Assembly: GCF_036417845.1 (NCBI RefSeq)
Contig: NC_089985.1
Coordinates: 26,308,583 to 26,372,582, forward strand
Reading direction: 5' to 3'
Origin: Apteryx mantelli
Taxonomy: Eukaryota; Chordata; Aves; Apterygiformes; Apterygidae
DNA length: 64,000 bases
Shown: positions 1-11,600 of the stretch, in pieces
Numbering within the stretch: position 1 is the stretch's first letter
Layout of the letters: every line of letters begins with the position of its first letter
The notes under the pieces: model-generated
What the model saw: only the letters and a program-made list of their open reading frames with translations
Databases searched by the model: none
What the model was told of the DNA's origin: nothing
Translations under genes and position numbers: made by a program

Positions 1-1480
1 TTACATAGGAGGGAGACTGGAGGTTACTCTTCCTTGACCAAGGTATTCAGGCAGCCATCCCCTTTGCTCCCAAGCTCAAAGGAGCAGTAGGAGACACCTC
101 AATATCTCGGAGGATGTGCTGAAGGTTGCCAAATAAGAAGTCTCTGATAGCTGAGAAGTCACTTCTCACTCAGTCCCCTTCTCTAGCACCCTGTCCCTCC
201 ACCACCCTTTGTAGCAGTAGTGTGAGTTTCAGATTTTAAGTGCAAATAGCTTTCAGCAAGTAAAGCCAAATGTAGATTAGAAGAGGTGCCAGGGATGAGA
301 TAACATTTGGATCTGGTATGAACAGTCCTTCCTCCTCTGCAGCATTCACATTCTAGCAAGTCAAAATACTCAATAATTTCCTGTGGGCTGATACCCACTG
401 ATTTGATACAAATGGTAGCAACAGGCTCTATCAGGAACTGCCCTGAAGGGCTGTTGATTCATTTAGTCCCACAATGATGACTGAGTGAGCTATTATTTCA
501 AAAGGCAAGCTGAATCCAGCATGTATTTGCATCAACATGCTAAAGATGACACAACCCATGCCTCACCCACCCTAGCAAATTGTTTTTTTGCTAATGCTTA
601 TTTGATCTCCATATGTTTGGCTGGGAGACAAGCAACGTTCTTGTGATTTATCTTTATGAACAGTAAACTAAAAATATGCTCTGTGAGGAGGTGGCACTGC
701 TGTGCTCTGCACACTCATTTTCCTTGCCTCTCTTCTCCATAGGTTAAAGCGGGAGACGTCACTGTGAGGATATGGACTTCAGGGTTCCTGAGATGTTACA
801 GTGGTTGGGGTCACCTGCACTAGAAGCTTCTTCAAATTCTTATCATTTTCAGAAGTGACTACAGACAGCCGGCGGGTAGCCTTGGTGGTGGAGCCTCAGT
901 GGTCCCAGTCAGTCAGTGTGTAATAGCTGGTGCCTGCCTGCGCAGGGGCACCTTGCGAGGTCTGCACCCTCGTTCCTCTGGAGAGTTTGCAGGCACTTAC
1001 GCGTCCTTCCAAACATGGGGTTTACATCTGTGTTTCAGCAGTTTTTAAGGGATGCTTCTGACATTGTCAAAGTTGAAGCAACTGGAGCTTTCTTTGGCCC
1101 GGGAGCTGAAGTTGACTCAGCTCGCTTATGTCCAGCTTTGTTTAAAGGCTGTGGCTACCACTTCTGAAATGTTATTTGTGAATGCTATATTACCATGTTA
1201 TCTGCTTTTCCATCTGTTAAATGCCATGGTTTCAGGAGCAAAAATACCACTGGCTGACAGCAGCAGCTGTGAAGTATCTTATTTAGTCGTCGTCTTGAAA
1301 ACAAGTAGTAAAACCCAATACCAGTAAAGATAAGCCAAGTTTTGCTAGAATAAAACTTTATTTGGATGTGATTTTAGGAATGTTACTATTTATAGCTACT
1401 CTGGATTTTTACTGCTAAATATGTCTATATTTGTAAACACAGTTATTTGTTTATTCCCGGTTTAAACAAGGCTAAGCTAG
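1..1480. other. Non-genic flank
   Basis: Unique-looking AT-moderate sequence with no splice-bounded reading frame that I recognise. If human synteny holds, the gene upstream of SSX2IP should be LPAR3 on the same strand, but no LPAR3-like transmembrane or tail sequence is visible here, so its end probably lies left of the window. Confidence 0.4.
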
Positions 1481-1499
1481 TGTTTATAACCGAGACCCA

Positions 1500-2570
1500 A
1501 ATACATACCCCTCTGCGTAGATCTGGCCGCAGGGTTCAGCCCCCGGCCCGGGGGCGCAGCACCTGCGACCGGGCTGCGGCACCGGAGGGAAGAGCGTCAC
1601 TCGGGCCAAACCCGGCCCCCGCCTGCCGCGTAACCCCGCCGGCTTCGTGACGCACCAGCAGCCGGGCTGCGAGCGCAGCTCACGGGCACAGCGGCGCTCG
1701 CCACCAGGGTCTCGGCGGTGGCTCCGGCGGCCTCCTGCTGCGTTTCCCTGGCAAGCCCTGGGGCCCTCGTGCGAAACCCCATCCGCAAGGGCAGCCTCGC
1801 ATCGCCTCCCCGCACCCCGGGCTCCCCTTTTTCTCTTTTTTTCTCTTTTTTTCTTTTTTTTTCTTTTTTTTTCTTTTCTTTCCCCCCTTTCGCCACCCCC
1901 TCGGCTGGGAGGAGGCGCGCGTGGGAGGCCAGCGGGAGCCACTCCGGGGCGGCGATGCGGCGCGTTCCCTTCACGGTCCATGGCGCTTGCGCGGCCCCAC
2001 CTCGCTGGCTGCTCCGCACCCCACAGCGCCCCCGGCCCAGGCCCCACGCGGCCCCTCGTCGAGCGCGCGGCGGCTGTGGCGGCAGCGGGGTGCTTTCCGG
2101 GAGGGGAGGCAGCGGAGGGGGGAGATGTGGCCGTCGATAAGGCTCCGGCCACCAAACCGGTCTGGAGCCATGCGATTTGGCAGAGCCGGTTACTGCTGCT
2201 TGCAACACAAAAGATGACAAATGGCAGGTCGCGGCATTTATTCTCCTAATTTAAAAACGGTTCGGCTTTCAGTCAGGGCAGGCGGCCGCAGGTTCGCGCC
2301 GCCCTTGCGTCCCCGACGGCGGTTAACGAGGCCCGAAAGCTGCGGCGCTCGGGCGGCGCAGGGCCTGCTGCCACGTGCCCTTCCAGCCGCGATGCCCCCC
2401 CGGGCGCGGGGCCACTCCGGGCAGCTGCTCAGCCCCGCGGGCCGGTCCCCAGGGAGAGCAGTGGGGTGGCAGCGCTGGACAGGGCCCATGGTGCAGGAGT
2501 CCGTGCTCCCCTTGGGAGTCATCGGCTCCCAACGGGCACGCCGAGCCCTGCTGCGCCGAGCCGTACCATA
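1500..2570. promoter_or_regulatory. CpG island, orphan putative promoter
   Basis: An abrupt rise in GC and CpG density compared with both flanks (for example around 1530-1640, 1910-2130 and 2280-2420). Long overlapping open frames on both strands here follow from GC richness and the poly-pyrimidine tract: their translations are low-complexity Arg/Pro/Gly/Lys and match nothing I know. The island probably marks a transcription start, perhaps of a non-coding RNA, an alternative distal SSX2IP promoter or a promoter for a gene to the left. Strand cannot be assigned. Confidence 0.6.
1826..1886. repeat. Polypyrimidine (T/C) tract
   Basis: About 60 bases of almost pure T and C made of repeated T-runs punctuated by single C, giving approximate mirror symmetry. 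Such homopurine/homopyrimidine mirror tracts can form triplex (H-DNA). It sits inside the CpG island and produces the Lys/Arg-rich or Phe/Ser-rich spurious frames there. Confidence 0.8.
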
Positions 2571-3794
2571 GGCTGTGGGGATGGATTTTTAGGAGTGTTT
2601 ATGGACTAATCCCCCTTTTATAAAGGCTTTTGCTTTGTATTTGAAATTAAAGAAGATTTGAAAATAGCAGATACATTTAACTAAACAGCCAAGAGAGGGG
2701 TGTTCTTATAATGTTAGTGAAGTGGCAAGTGAAAATAAAAGGTGTTGGTTTCTGACTACAAAACTGTAATCTATATAAAAATATCTCTTGTCAGGATTGC
2801 CTTATCTAATTTTACATACTTCTTCAGCGCTTGTGAGGTGCCATGTGTGCCGACAAGCTAATATGTCCTTGAAATACAGAAAAGGGTACAGTAGTTACTG
2901 CAAAAGGCTCGAGCTGGATAGGAAATCCTGAGGACACTATTGTAGGCATGGAAATGTGGACTTCTTTGAGACCGTATGCTTTGAGCTAAGGGTGCCCTTG
3001 AGTCCTGCCATCAGTCCATAGGGGCTGTCTCTTGGTACTGTTAATGTGGTCTCTCACAGCCCGAATCCCAGAAGCAGGAGGCTGAAATGGGGGAATGAAG
3101 CCACCAGTGTTTCCTAAATGCACCTTTCCTCTGACTGCTGAAGGTCGTTTAGTCCCTTCACTGCTGGAGTTGAAATGTCCACTAGCTCCTCTCGTCCTGA
3201 GTGGAGTGTTGTGGCACTAAGTGCTGGCTTAGGAAAACTCATCCTTCTCTTCTGCCTTCCACATGTTTTTTTCATAAGTCCCCATTTCATTGAGCAGCCC
3301 TTTGCCAGCTCCCTCATTGGCTGTGCTGCTGCTTTTAAAGCACTTTTGCTGCAAAGCTTGCAGAGGTGTCTCCCCGTCTAATCCCTTACAGCACGAAGTG
3401 ATGGAGTGTAGAGCTTCAGCAGAGGTAATCATAGGGCTGAGGTGAAGTTTGGGATGGTGAACAAGGCAGAGATTTGCTAAGCATGGGGGGAGAAAGTGCT
3501 GCCTGATGGAGTACCAGTTGCAAATCAAGGATGAAAAGAGTCCATTAGAGCAGAATAGGGGAAAGGCTGATGGTTACCTGTCGCTTCCTTTGCCTGCACG
3601 TGGGAGGAGAAGTGAGGGGTGCATCAATCAACAGTGTCAGAGCAAGTCTAGGCAGTGCTTAGCACTGTCAAAGGCTTTGTAAACTAGCCAGACAGGTGAA
3701 TTGCCTCCTGCAAACAGTGATTTGAGATCATCCTTTATGGGAAAGTCCAGGCTTGGAGAGACTGTCCAAGGCCAAAAAACAGCTTCAAAAATGT

Positions 3795-3821
<27 letters not shown>
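3795..3821 (+). repeat. Poly(A) run, 27 bases
   Basis: An uninterrupted A tract. No retroposed gene body or target-site duplication is obvious beside it, so it is annotated only as a homopolymer. Confidence 0.95.
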
Positions 3822-3825
<4 letters not shown>

Positions 3826-5726
3826 ATTCCAGAAGGTGTTTATTTGGGGCAAGGGACAGCATTCACCTTTGCTCCACACAAAGGGCCTCAGAGAGCTTCT
3901 CTTTTGGGCAACCACAGGGTGTATATCTGCACAGGAGGGGACAGCATCTGTACAGTGGACAGAATGCATTGGTCATTCCATAAAACTCATATGGAAACTC
4001 ATTTAAAGCAATCTGTGATGCACACAAGCCTCAGAGTAGCTATCTGTCTTCCCTGGGGAGTCTTCTTGCTATATGAAATTATGGCCACAGCTTCCAAGCA
4101 CTGCTGGTGTTGCAGTCCTCTCCTGCTTTCCCTGTAGAAAGCATGGTTGCCTTTCAGGTTACAGGGGAAAAAAAGGCCAAAAAACTCCACAGAAATAATT
4201 TTGAGAAATTCTTGGCCTCTCCAGTGTTTATACTGAACAGTATCTATCCAGCACCTTAGCACCCCATCTGCTCTGCTAGCTTTCTGCACTTTTCTTAGCC
4301 ACCAAATACTGCACTGCTCAGGAAATCCCTGCCTCTGAAGGCTATAGGTGCCTGCTAGTCCTGAGTTCTGATTTGCACAAAGAAATCCTTCCATTTGCCT
4401 TCATATTGAAGTCTTTTATTTGAGCCTTTGCTCTCAGGAATTTTGCTATATTTTTCTAGAGAAAACAGCCCCATAAAAATCATTCTTTTAATAAAGAAAA
4501 GCAAGGACTGCCTGAGCTTTGGTCTTGGGGAAGTGTTCTCCAGTAGCTCGTGGCAATCTGAGAGGAGCTGAGTTTATTTTTTTCAAGTTTAGAATATCAA
4601 GCCTGATGGTAAAGCACATTTTCAGGCTATTTTCTATCCTCTCTTTTGCAAGAATTAAAATATTATGTGCTGAGGCAAGATTCACAGTTAATTTCTCCAG
4701 CCGGAGTTGTCTTCTGTCATGCAGGGTTGAAAAGTATTCAATATCTCTTACTGTTAGGCTCGTTCTACTACCTAGGGCAGGTAATACCCAGCTAGCAGCT
4801 GTTTATGGGATATAAACACTCATTCAGCTTGGAACTGATTGACAACAGCTTAAAATTGGACAAGTTTCTTGTTTCTGTAAGACTTCGTTTACTTTATTCC
4901 CTGCACCTCATTCTCAAAGTTCCCTGCGCTATTTTCAGTCTTTCTTCTCTTACCTCTTTTTCTCTTATTCGTTTCCTTCTCCCTCTTTTTTTCTTTCCCA
5001 TAATGTTTTTCATCTCTTCTATATGCTTTCTCCTTTTTTTCGTGGCTTCTTTTCATCAAACTTGCTTTTTCTGTTCTTGCCTTCCTTTTTTAACGCAGCC
5101 CTTTTTCTCCCCAACAAATGTTTCCCTGCCTGCTCAGACTCCTGCCCACTGGACAGCCACTGCTATGTTCAACCACCCAAACAGCTTCAGGTGTATTTGC
5201 TTTGTTGGTATTTCTAAGCTATTAATAGCGACCACTACTTTGGTGAACCTGGGACAGCAGGATGCCATACAGAAGGGTTCCTGCTACTCAAGCTCGGCTA
5301 CCAACTTGCGGATTGGCAAGGAAAGTTCGTGGAGGGGGAATGCTTGCTCGGGGTAGTTTGAAAGCTGGCAGGACACCTGCCCACTGTGTGGGTGGTGTAA
5401 GCTTCTGGTTTTGAGGCTGCCAAGGCCGGACTTCCAAATGTCACCATCAGCCTGTCATGCCTGATGAGAAAATTATTGATTAGAATTTGTAGTTTAATAT
5501 TCATCTAATAATGACCACAAATGGGAAGGCAAAAATCTAAGGCACAAATCATCTGCTTTGTTTGAACTCTTCTAAGTTGCATGATACACCTTGACATTAA
5601 CTAGCCTTTTGACACTGCCCCACACAATAAAACATTTTCACAAGCAGCCTGTGGAAATGTGGTCTAGATGGAGCTTCCCAGCTTAAAAAGGGGGTGAGCT
5701 CTTAAGGGCCCCAGTGTGCCAGCATT

Positions 5727-5784
5727 TGACATATCTGGCTTCTGTGGCAATATCCTGACATATCTGACTTCTGTGGCAATATCC
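5727..5784. repeat. 29-bp tandem duplication (2 copies)
   Basis: Two adjacent 29-base units (5727-5755 and 5756-5784), each beginning TGACATATCTG and ending GGCAATATCC, differ at one position (G versus A at unit position 12). The near identity suggests a fairly recent local duplication. Confidence 0.95.
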
Positions 5785-6344
5785 TTCTCCCCCTTCCTGC
5801 ACTTTCCCTACCTTCCTCCTCCCTCAGCTGTGCCCCAGCTGCCACTGCCAGGTGGTGAGGACACAGGTGTCTTCTGCATTGAAGGCTGTCCAGGCAGTGC
5901 CTGCCCTGGGTATGCTTGTTTGGCTGTCTCATGAAGAAATAAAGGTTTCCCTCAGGTCCTGGGTGGACCAAAGTCACTTCATGCCCTGTGATATTTTAGG
6001 TGTGCTGTACAAGAGATTGTCTGGGGCTCACCTCCCATCAATATTTTCATTAATGCGTTACCAGGTGGAGTAGAGAACCCACTTACAGTTGTTAGCTTGG
6101 AAAGGGGTAAAAGCATTTTGGAGGAAAGGATCAGAATTCAAATCAATCTCATTGAACGTGATGTGGTTTAGATGAACCCAATGAAAAGATAAGGAAAGCC
6201 TTACCTTTGAAAGGAGAATCAAATGCAAAAATAGAAATGGCTATCACAGAAAAGGAACTAATGTGAAATATTGAGTCACAAACCAGATATGAAACAGTAG
6301 TGCTGACGGTAGTGCCGGGCTGTTGCAAAGGAAGGAAAGGCACG

Positions 6345-6895
6345 TCTCATTCTGAGATATGTTAACGGGACTATTGCACAAGCAGCATGGGAGGCAGTCA
6401 TCTTCCGTAGCTTCACAGTGGGAGGCTGCGTCTGGGATACCACATTGAACTTTCTGGACAAACTGGGAGATGTCCAGCGGACAGCAACACAGCTGACAGT
6501 TGTAGACAAATATGACTTCAGAGGAAAGGCTGAAGGAATCGACTGTGTTCAGCCTAATCAAGAGATGACAGATTAGACAGGGTAGGCCTGCTATAATGTT
6601 GCTGTTACAAGAGGGACATTGATCATATACTCTCCATGTTCCCAGACTGATGGGAATTAATTTAATGTGAGGTAAATATGACTGAGATGACTATCAAGCA
6701 AAATTTGCCAACTATTGAAAAGTTTGAGAGTAGAGACATCTGATTAGGAAGGTTATAGAAATTCCATTACTGGGTGTTTTAAAAAGAGAGTAGACAGAGT
6801 GTATGTGGGAGCCTCCACGTATGGTTAGTACATTGATTTAGACAGCATAATCTTAGGTTTTTTTCCCAGTCCTGTGTTCTGGATATTTCCTGTGT
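6345..6895 (+). mobile_element. Degraded CR1/L3-type LINE, 3' part
   Basis: The text follows the familiar order of the L3/CR1 3' region: a motif like GGACAAACTGGGAGATGTCC with CAGCGGACAGCAAC, then a block like GTTCAGCCTAATCAAGAGATG, a GGGACATTGAT block, a TTATAGAAATTCCATTACTGG block, and a weak terminal TTCCCAGTCCTGTG. Indels and substitutions are frequent, so it is old and non-functional. Identification is by memory of the family consensus, not alignment. Confidence 0.65.
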
Positions 6896-6899
6896 TATT

Positions 6900-8440
6900 G
6901 CAGATACCCTATTAGGGCTACAAACCTTTCACCCTTCTTGTTTTGCAGGATCGAGTGGGAGGAAGCCAGTCTGGCAGCAATGGCACAAGCCTTCAGAATC
7001 ACCATTTCCAAACTCCAGTTCCAGTTTTGCTGCCAATCCTGAGCAGTGTTATCTGCACATAAGAAGGTTATAACTCCTGTCCTTCTTGAAAGGGTTAACA
7101 GCTAAACTATCTTTCGTGAAGCTGACTGAGGGTTCTGTGTGAATAGTGCTAAAATCTGCAAGTAATATTACATTGCTATTAAGAAGGCTACATGAGGGAT
7201 AAACTATCCTGGCTCAAATATAAATATTTGCAGTTACAAACAGAAGGAATAACTGGAGAAAAAATGTGAAATTTCTGCTGTCTTTTAAAGTTTGCTTTAG
7301 TGGGACAAAATTCCTCTTAAATCATTCCTATGGCAACTGCAGCACAGAAAAACCCAAGTCCCTTCTGCTCAGTTACCTTGACCAGCCCTGAACTGCAGGT
7401 TGGTAACTGATTCTCACTTGCTGCAGATGTTCTAGCCAGAGCACAGGTTTCCAGGAGCTGGGTCCCAGTTGTTTCTTTGCCCAAGTAAAAATTGCTATGG
7501 AAATGAACACTAGGCAGCTACAGCATGGGAGATACAGAAATAATCTGTTTTATTATTAAAACATAGCTCTGAGCATCCAGCCAGTGCTAGGCCACTCATC
7601 AATTAAAAATCACTTCAGGAACATGAAGGAAGGCGTGTGCTGCATATTCCCATTTCAGGCAGTGCAATCATTACAAAAAAAGCTTTAAATATATTTTAAA
7701 AATAGGGGACCTCTAGTTAACAACCTTCAGACTTGGACACACTAAGAGGCTTGCTTGTCTATCTGCACAATTTTTTTGGCATAAAGAAGAGATGCAGCTT
7801 ATAAGCCTGTCTTCTTTGGGGCTGACAGCACTGTTAGCGCAAGGCTTTGCTAAAAAATCTGCAGATTCATGATTGCCAGCAGCAAATCCAGCATAAATGC
7901 AAAGGCAGAATTCTTAACGTTAATCTCTTCAGAACTGAGACTTGATGGAGTGGTGAGTTTCATAGTCCCTCTGCTTTTTCAACAGTGCCTAATAGGGATG
8001 AGTGAGGTGGGAAGAAACCATAAGAAACATCATGGAAAGAGAGGGTCATAATGCAGGAAATTCCTCCTCCATTGGGGCTGCCTTTGTCCCTTCCCAGCAG
8101 ACCGTGGTCTGGCCCAGGGCACAGCTTGGGGAGAACCATCCCCACTGTCAAAAGTGGATCTCAGCCCAGCACCATGCCAACTCCCTGTCAGTCCCCTTTC
8201 ACTGATGGACCCGCAAATGAGACCACAGTCCATCAGGGGCTGTGTAGGGTGCTACGAGCGGACACAACTCTTTCCATGTCCACTCAGGTTTCCACAGGTC
8301 ATTATGACTGTTGCTGTGCAGATCTGTCTCCTTGCTCATTTTCATAGCCCTGACACAAGCTCCTCCACCATCTCAGGTTGGTGACACAAGGGTTAGAGTG
8401 TGGTGCAGTGAAATGATGTGGATTTGCTTTTGTCCACCAA
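6900..8440. other. Intergenic stretch, nothing recognised
   Basis: AT-rich sequence without exons, repeats or promoter-like features that I can support. Confidence 0.4.
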
Positions 8441-8449
8441 GGGGGAATG

Positions 8450-8640
8450 CAAGAGCTCTTGGAAATTATAATTGGCAGTGAACTAATAGGTCCAATGGAC
8501 TTCCTCCTCTGATGCAGAACTGCTCCCAGCAGTATATTCCCAAGCACTTTGTTCAGTTTAATTTTAAATAACTCTGTCAGTGTGGCTTCCACTACTTCCC
8601 CTGGGAGATTTGGTTCATTAGGTCCATTAGTGCAATTAGG
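8450..8640 (-). mobile_element. Possible antisense L3/CR1 fragment
   Basis: The stretch CTTCCACTACTTCCCCTGGG near 8586-8605 with its flanks resembles the reverse complement of the common CR1/L3 3' block that reads like CCC(A/G)GGGAAGTGGTGGAA. Only a short portion is recognisable, so the boundaries are rough. Confidence 0.4.
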
Positions 8641-8649
8641 GATTCGACA

Positions 8650-11600
8650 CAGCAGGCCACTTGAAAAACATTAGTCCAAAGGGTGTTTAGCTGACAGCTG
8701 ATGTGGCTTCTCTGTTACTTGCAAATTCCCCTGGGAAAGTGGTGTGAGCAAAATATGAATGCCTGAAAATGTAGCGGATCCTGAAGAAACTTCTTTCTGC
8801 CAGGAAAAAACATAGGTGTTAATAAGGCACTGTGGTCTGACAGTGAGGAATAACTGATGAACAGCTCTGTGAAGGGCGCGTCAGAGAGAAGTAACACAGC
8901 AGGGCTTGGCTGGGCTCCACAGAAGGTGTGCTAAAGCTCAGGAGCGTGGGGAGCGAAGGGGGGTGCCCCGAGGGCAGAGCCGTGCACACAGCCCTGCGGC
9001 AAGGCAGGGATGGGCTCCTCTCGTACAGACACGGCAAGGAGAAGTGTGGCCTCTCTGAAGCACTCCCATGTTGGCAGCAGCTGATAGGATTATGCTTCAG
9101 CTTTCAGATTGGAAAAGACTTTGGTGTCAAGCCAAAAGGCAACAGGGGAATGCCCTCACCCAAAAGTGGTAAGTGTGCCTGACGGGGCGGCCGTGAAAGC
9201 CCTGTGCCGCTGACAGCTGGGGCGGCCAAGCAGGGCAGTGATACCTGTCTGCAAGGCAGCCTGCCCCTGGCTGCTGGCAGCGGTTAAGGGAGTACCACCT
9301 CTGCTATAGCATTGGGCGGGATGGAAGTGCACTGGTGTTGGAGCTGCCAGTACGACGGGGGCCAAGGGTCTGTGCTGCTGGTGTCCTGTCTAGGTGCTTT
9401 TGCTGGTCGGGAGTAAATCGGTGACTTCAGTTACTGCCATTGCAGGGGTGGGAGGCAGGAGGATATTCCTCTTTGCTGAGCAGACTCAGAAAGAGCTGAT
9501 GAGCCATGCTGTCTCCTTCAGGTGTTGTCGGAGGGCATCTGGGCAGCTCGCTGGCTTTCCCCTTCGTGTGGTGCTGTGCCCAGCACCTCCAGGACACTTA
9601 GCTGGGGCCAGGCTGCCCGTGCTGCCGCCCTGGGCGAGCGGCTGGGATCAGTGTCTGGGAGGTGGTGCACAGGGGATGGCAGCCTGGCTGAAGGATGACT
9701 TAGACGTTTAACAAGATGGGAAAAAGCTGGGTGGCATTTTGAGGCTGATCCCACTTCTTGGCAGGGAGGGATTGATCCCTTTGCCTACTTCACACCTTCG
9801 ACTAGGAATCTTGCAGATTCCCAGCTGCCGTTAGCAGCAGAGGCTGGGGTGCCCTAGTGCCTACCTCTGTTTGGCAGAGTGAGATGGTGCACAGAAGCTG
9901 TGGTGTAGCTGAACCATGCTGCGAACCAGAGTTGAGTTATTATTTGCTGCCTGGATTTGGAAGAGGCAAGTTCTCCACATTGTCCTGCTTATAACCTTCT
10001 GCTGAATCTGAGGACAGTCAGTGCTTTGAGAGGAAATTCACTTTTCAGGGAAAGATTGATGGCATATGCTAACGCTATTACGGGAATGTTGTCTGGCTTT
10101 GGACCACTAGTTTTTGCTTGATAATATGCGAGGCGATCATGATCCTCTTTTAGATTTGAATGTGGAATAATAGACACTATTTCTTGATGTCAGTGGAAAA
10201 TGAGTCTACTTATTCTAGACAGAATTTGGGCACCGAAAATCAAAATATCCATATGCTGCATGGTATTATGCCACACTCCCCATGTACTTTTCTAGTTAAT
10301 TCTTTATAATTCAATATGCACAAAGCAGGGGCAGGCTGTGCCATGCTTCTGGCATTTGTGCAAGAAAATCCCATTAGGAGCATAAAACTGCCTGAAACAT
10401 TGATTGCTGGTTGCACACTCTCCACGATCGGTCAGTCCCATGCCACCACAGCGAGGGAATGTGCCAGGTGTGCCAAAAGCACCTGCCAAAGAGCACTCGT
10501 GTTGGGGCTCACAGCCACTGCTCAGCGGTGGGTTTTACCGTAGCGGTTAAACAGTAGTCTTCCCCGGGTGACCACCTTGCGCCCTGCCAGAGATAAACGG
10601 AAATGGCTCAGGAGGATGTATAGCGCCATCCCAGCCACCATATTTAACAGTCTGGTGTATTAACCTAGATCCTGAAGGGTTTCCGCTTGGGTTAATACGC
10701 AGGACCCTGAGCCGTGGCTGCTCTTTGGTTGTCACCGGCCCAGGTGTCATTGCAAGGATGGGCCAGGCACTGGGGGCAGCCACGGCTCTGAGGGGTGCAG
10801 CTACATCCCGGCGTGCCCGTGGGCCAGGGCTGCCGCGTGGGGAGCAGGGACTCCTCCCATTTGGGGGGCTGGGGGTACCCCAAAGTGGGGTTAGCACTGC
10901 CTGACAAACTGCTGCTGCCCAGGCTGCACCAGTTCCGCCAGGGCAAGGAGAAGCTCAGCATCCCCAGCTAGAAATGCGGCGCTTGCCTCTGACAAATCCG
11001 CCTAGCTCTGACCAAAATGAGAGGGAGCTACACAAATGCCGAACGGCCTCAAAACCGAGAGAGCTGTCCTTCGTGCATGCGGGCCCACGAGCCTCACACA
11101 GGCCACTGCATGGGCCCTACTGCTGCCCTTGCTTAGAGCGATACCCTGCCACATCATGCTGCTTTTAACACTGACGTGAGCACTGGAACTATTTCATGGA
11201 CCTGTTTTGGTGGGTGAGGAGGCAGACTTGGGTTACTGTTTTATATTGTTTTAACTCAGACTATCAGACTTAAGTTCCTCCTGCCTGGAGCTGCTGGGTT
11301 TGCAGAGCTGCTGCACCCCCAGCTCTTGCCAGTGCCTGCTGGAAGTTGGCCCTAGCGGCCAGGTGCTGGGGGCTACAATTATCGACAGAATGGAAATGAC
11401 TTTGGATCAATGGGATTTAGTAGGCTTTTTTAACTGGTGCTTTTAGCTAACCACAGCTGCGAATGCAGCCAAAAATATATTTCAATCATCACAGCTCTCG
11501 AGCAAGAGATTAAAAAACACAAGGGTGGGTGCTGAAGCTAAATTTCTGACACCTGAAAGTGCTCTGATTTTCAGGGACTGTCGTGCACCCGCAGAGCCTT

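Larger units (their letters stand above)
2600..6340. other. Intergenic stretch, no gene seen
   Basis: No exon, promoter or recognisable transposon. It contains a 27-base poly(A) run at 3795-3821, a pyrimidine-rich stretch near 4950-5110, and a 29-bp tandem duplication listed separately. Confidence 0.5.

Noticed and set aside
1484-2249. Long overlapping ORFs (up to 223 codons) on both strands in the first CpG island
   Set aside because: They overlap in several frames, are dominated by Arg/Pro/Gly and by Lys- or Phe-runs from the poly-pyrimidine tract, and match no known family. Open frames are expected in CpG-rich DNA.
3780-3830. Poly(A) run as the tail of a processed pseudogene
   Set aside because: No coding-like body precedes it and no target-site duplication is visible.
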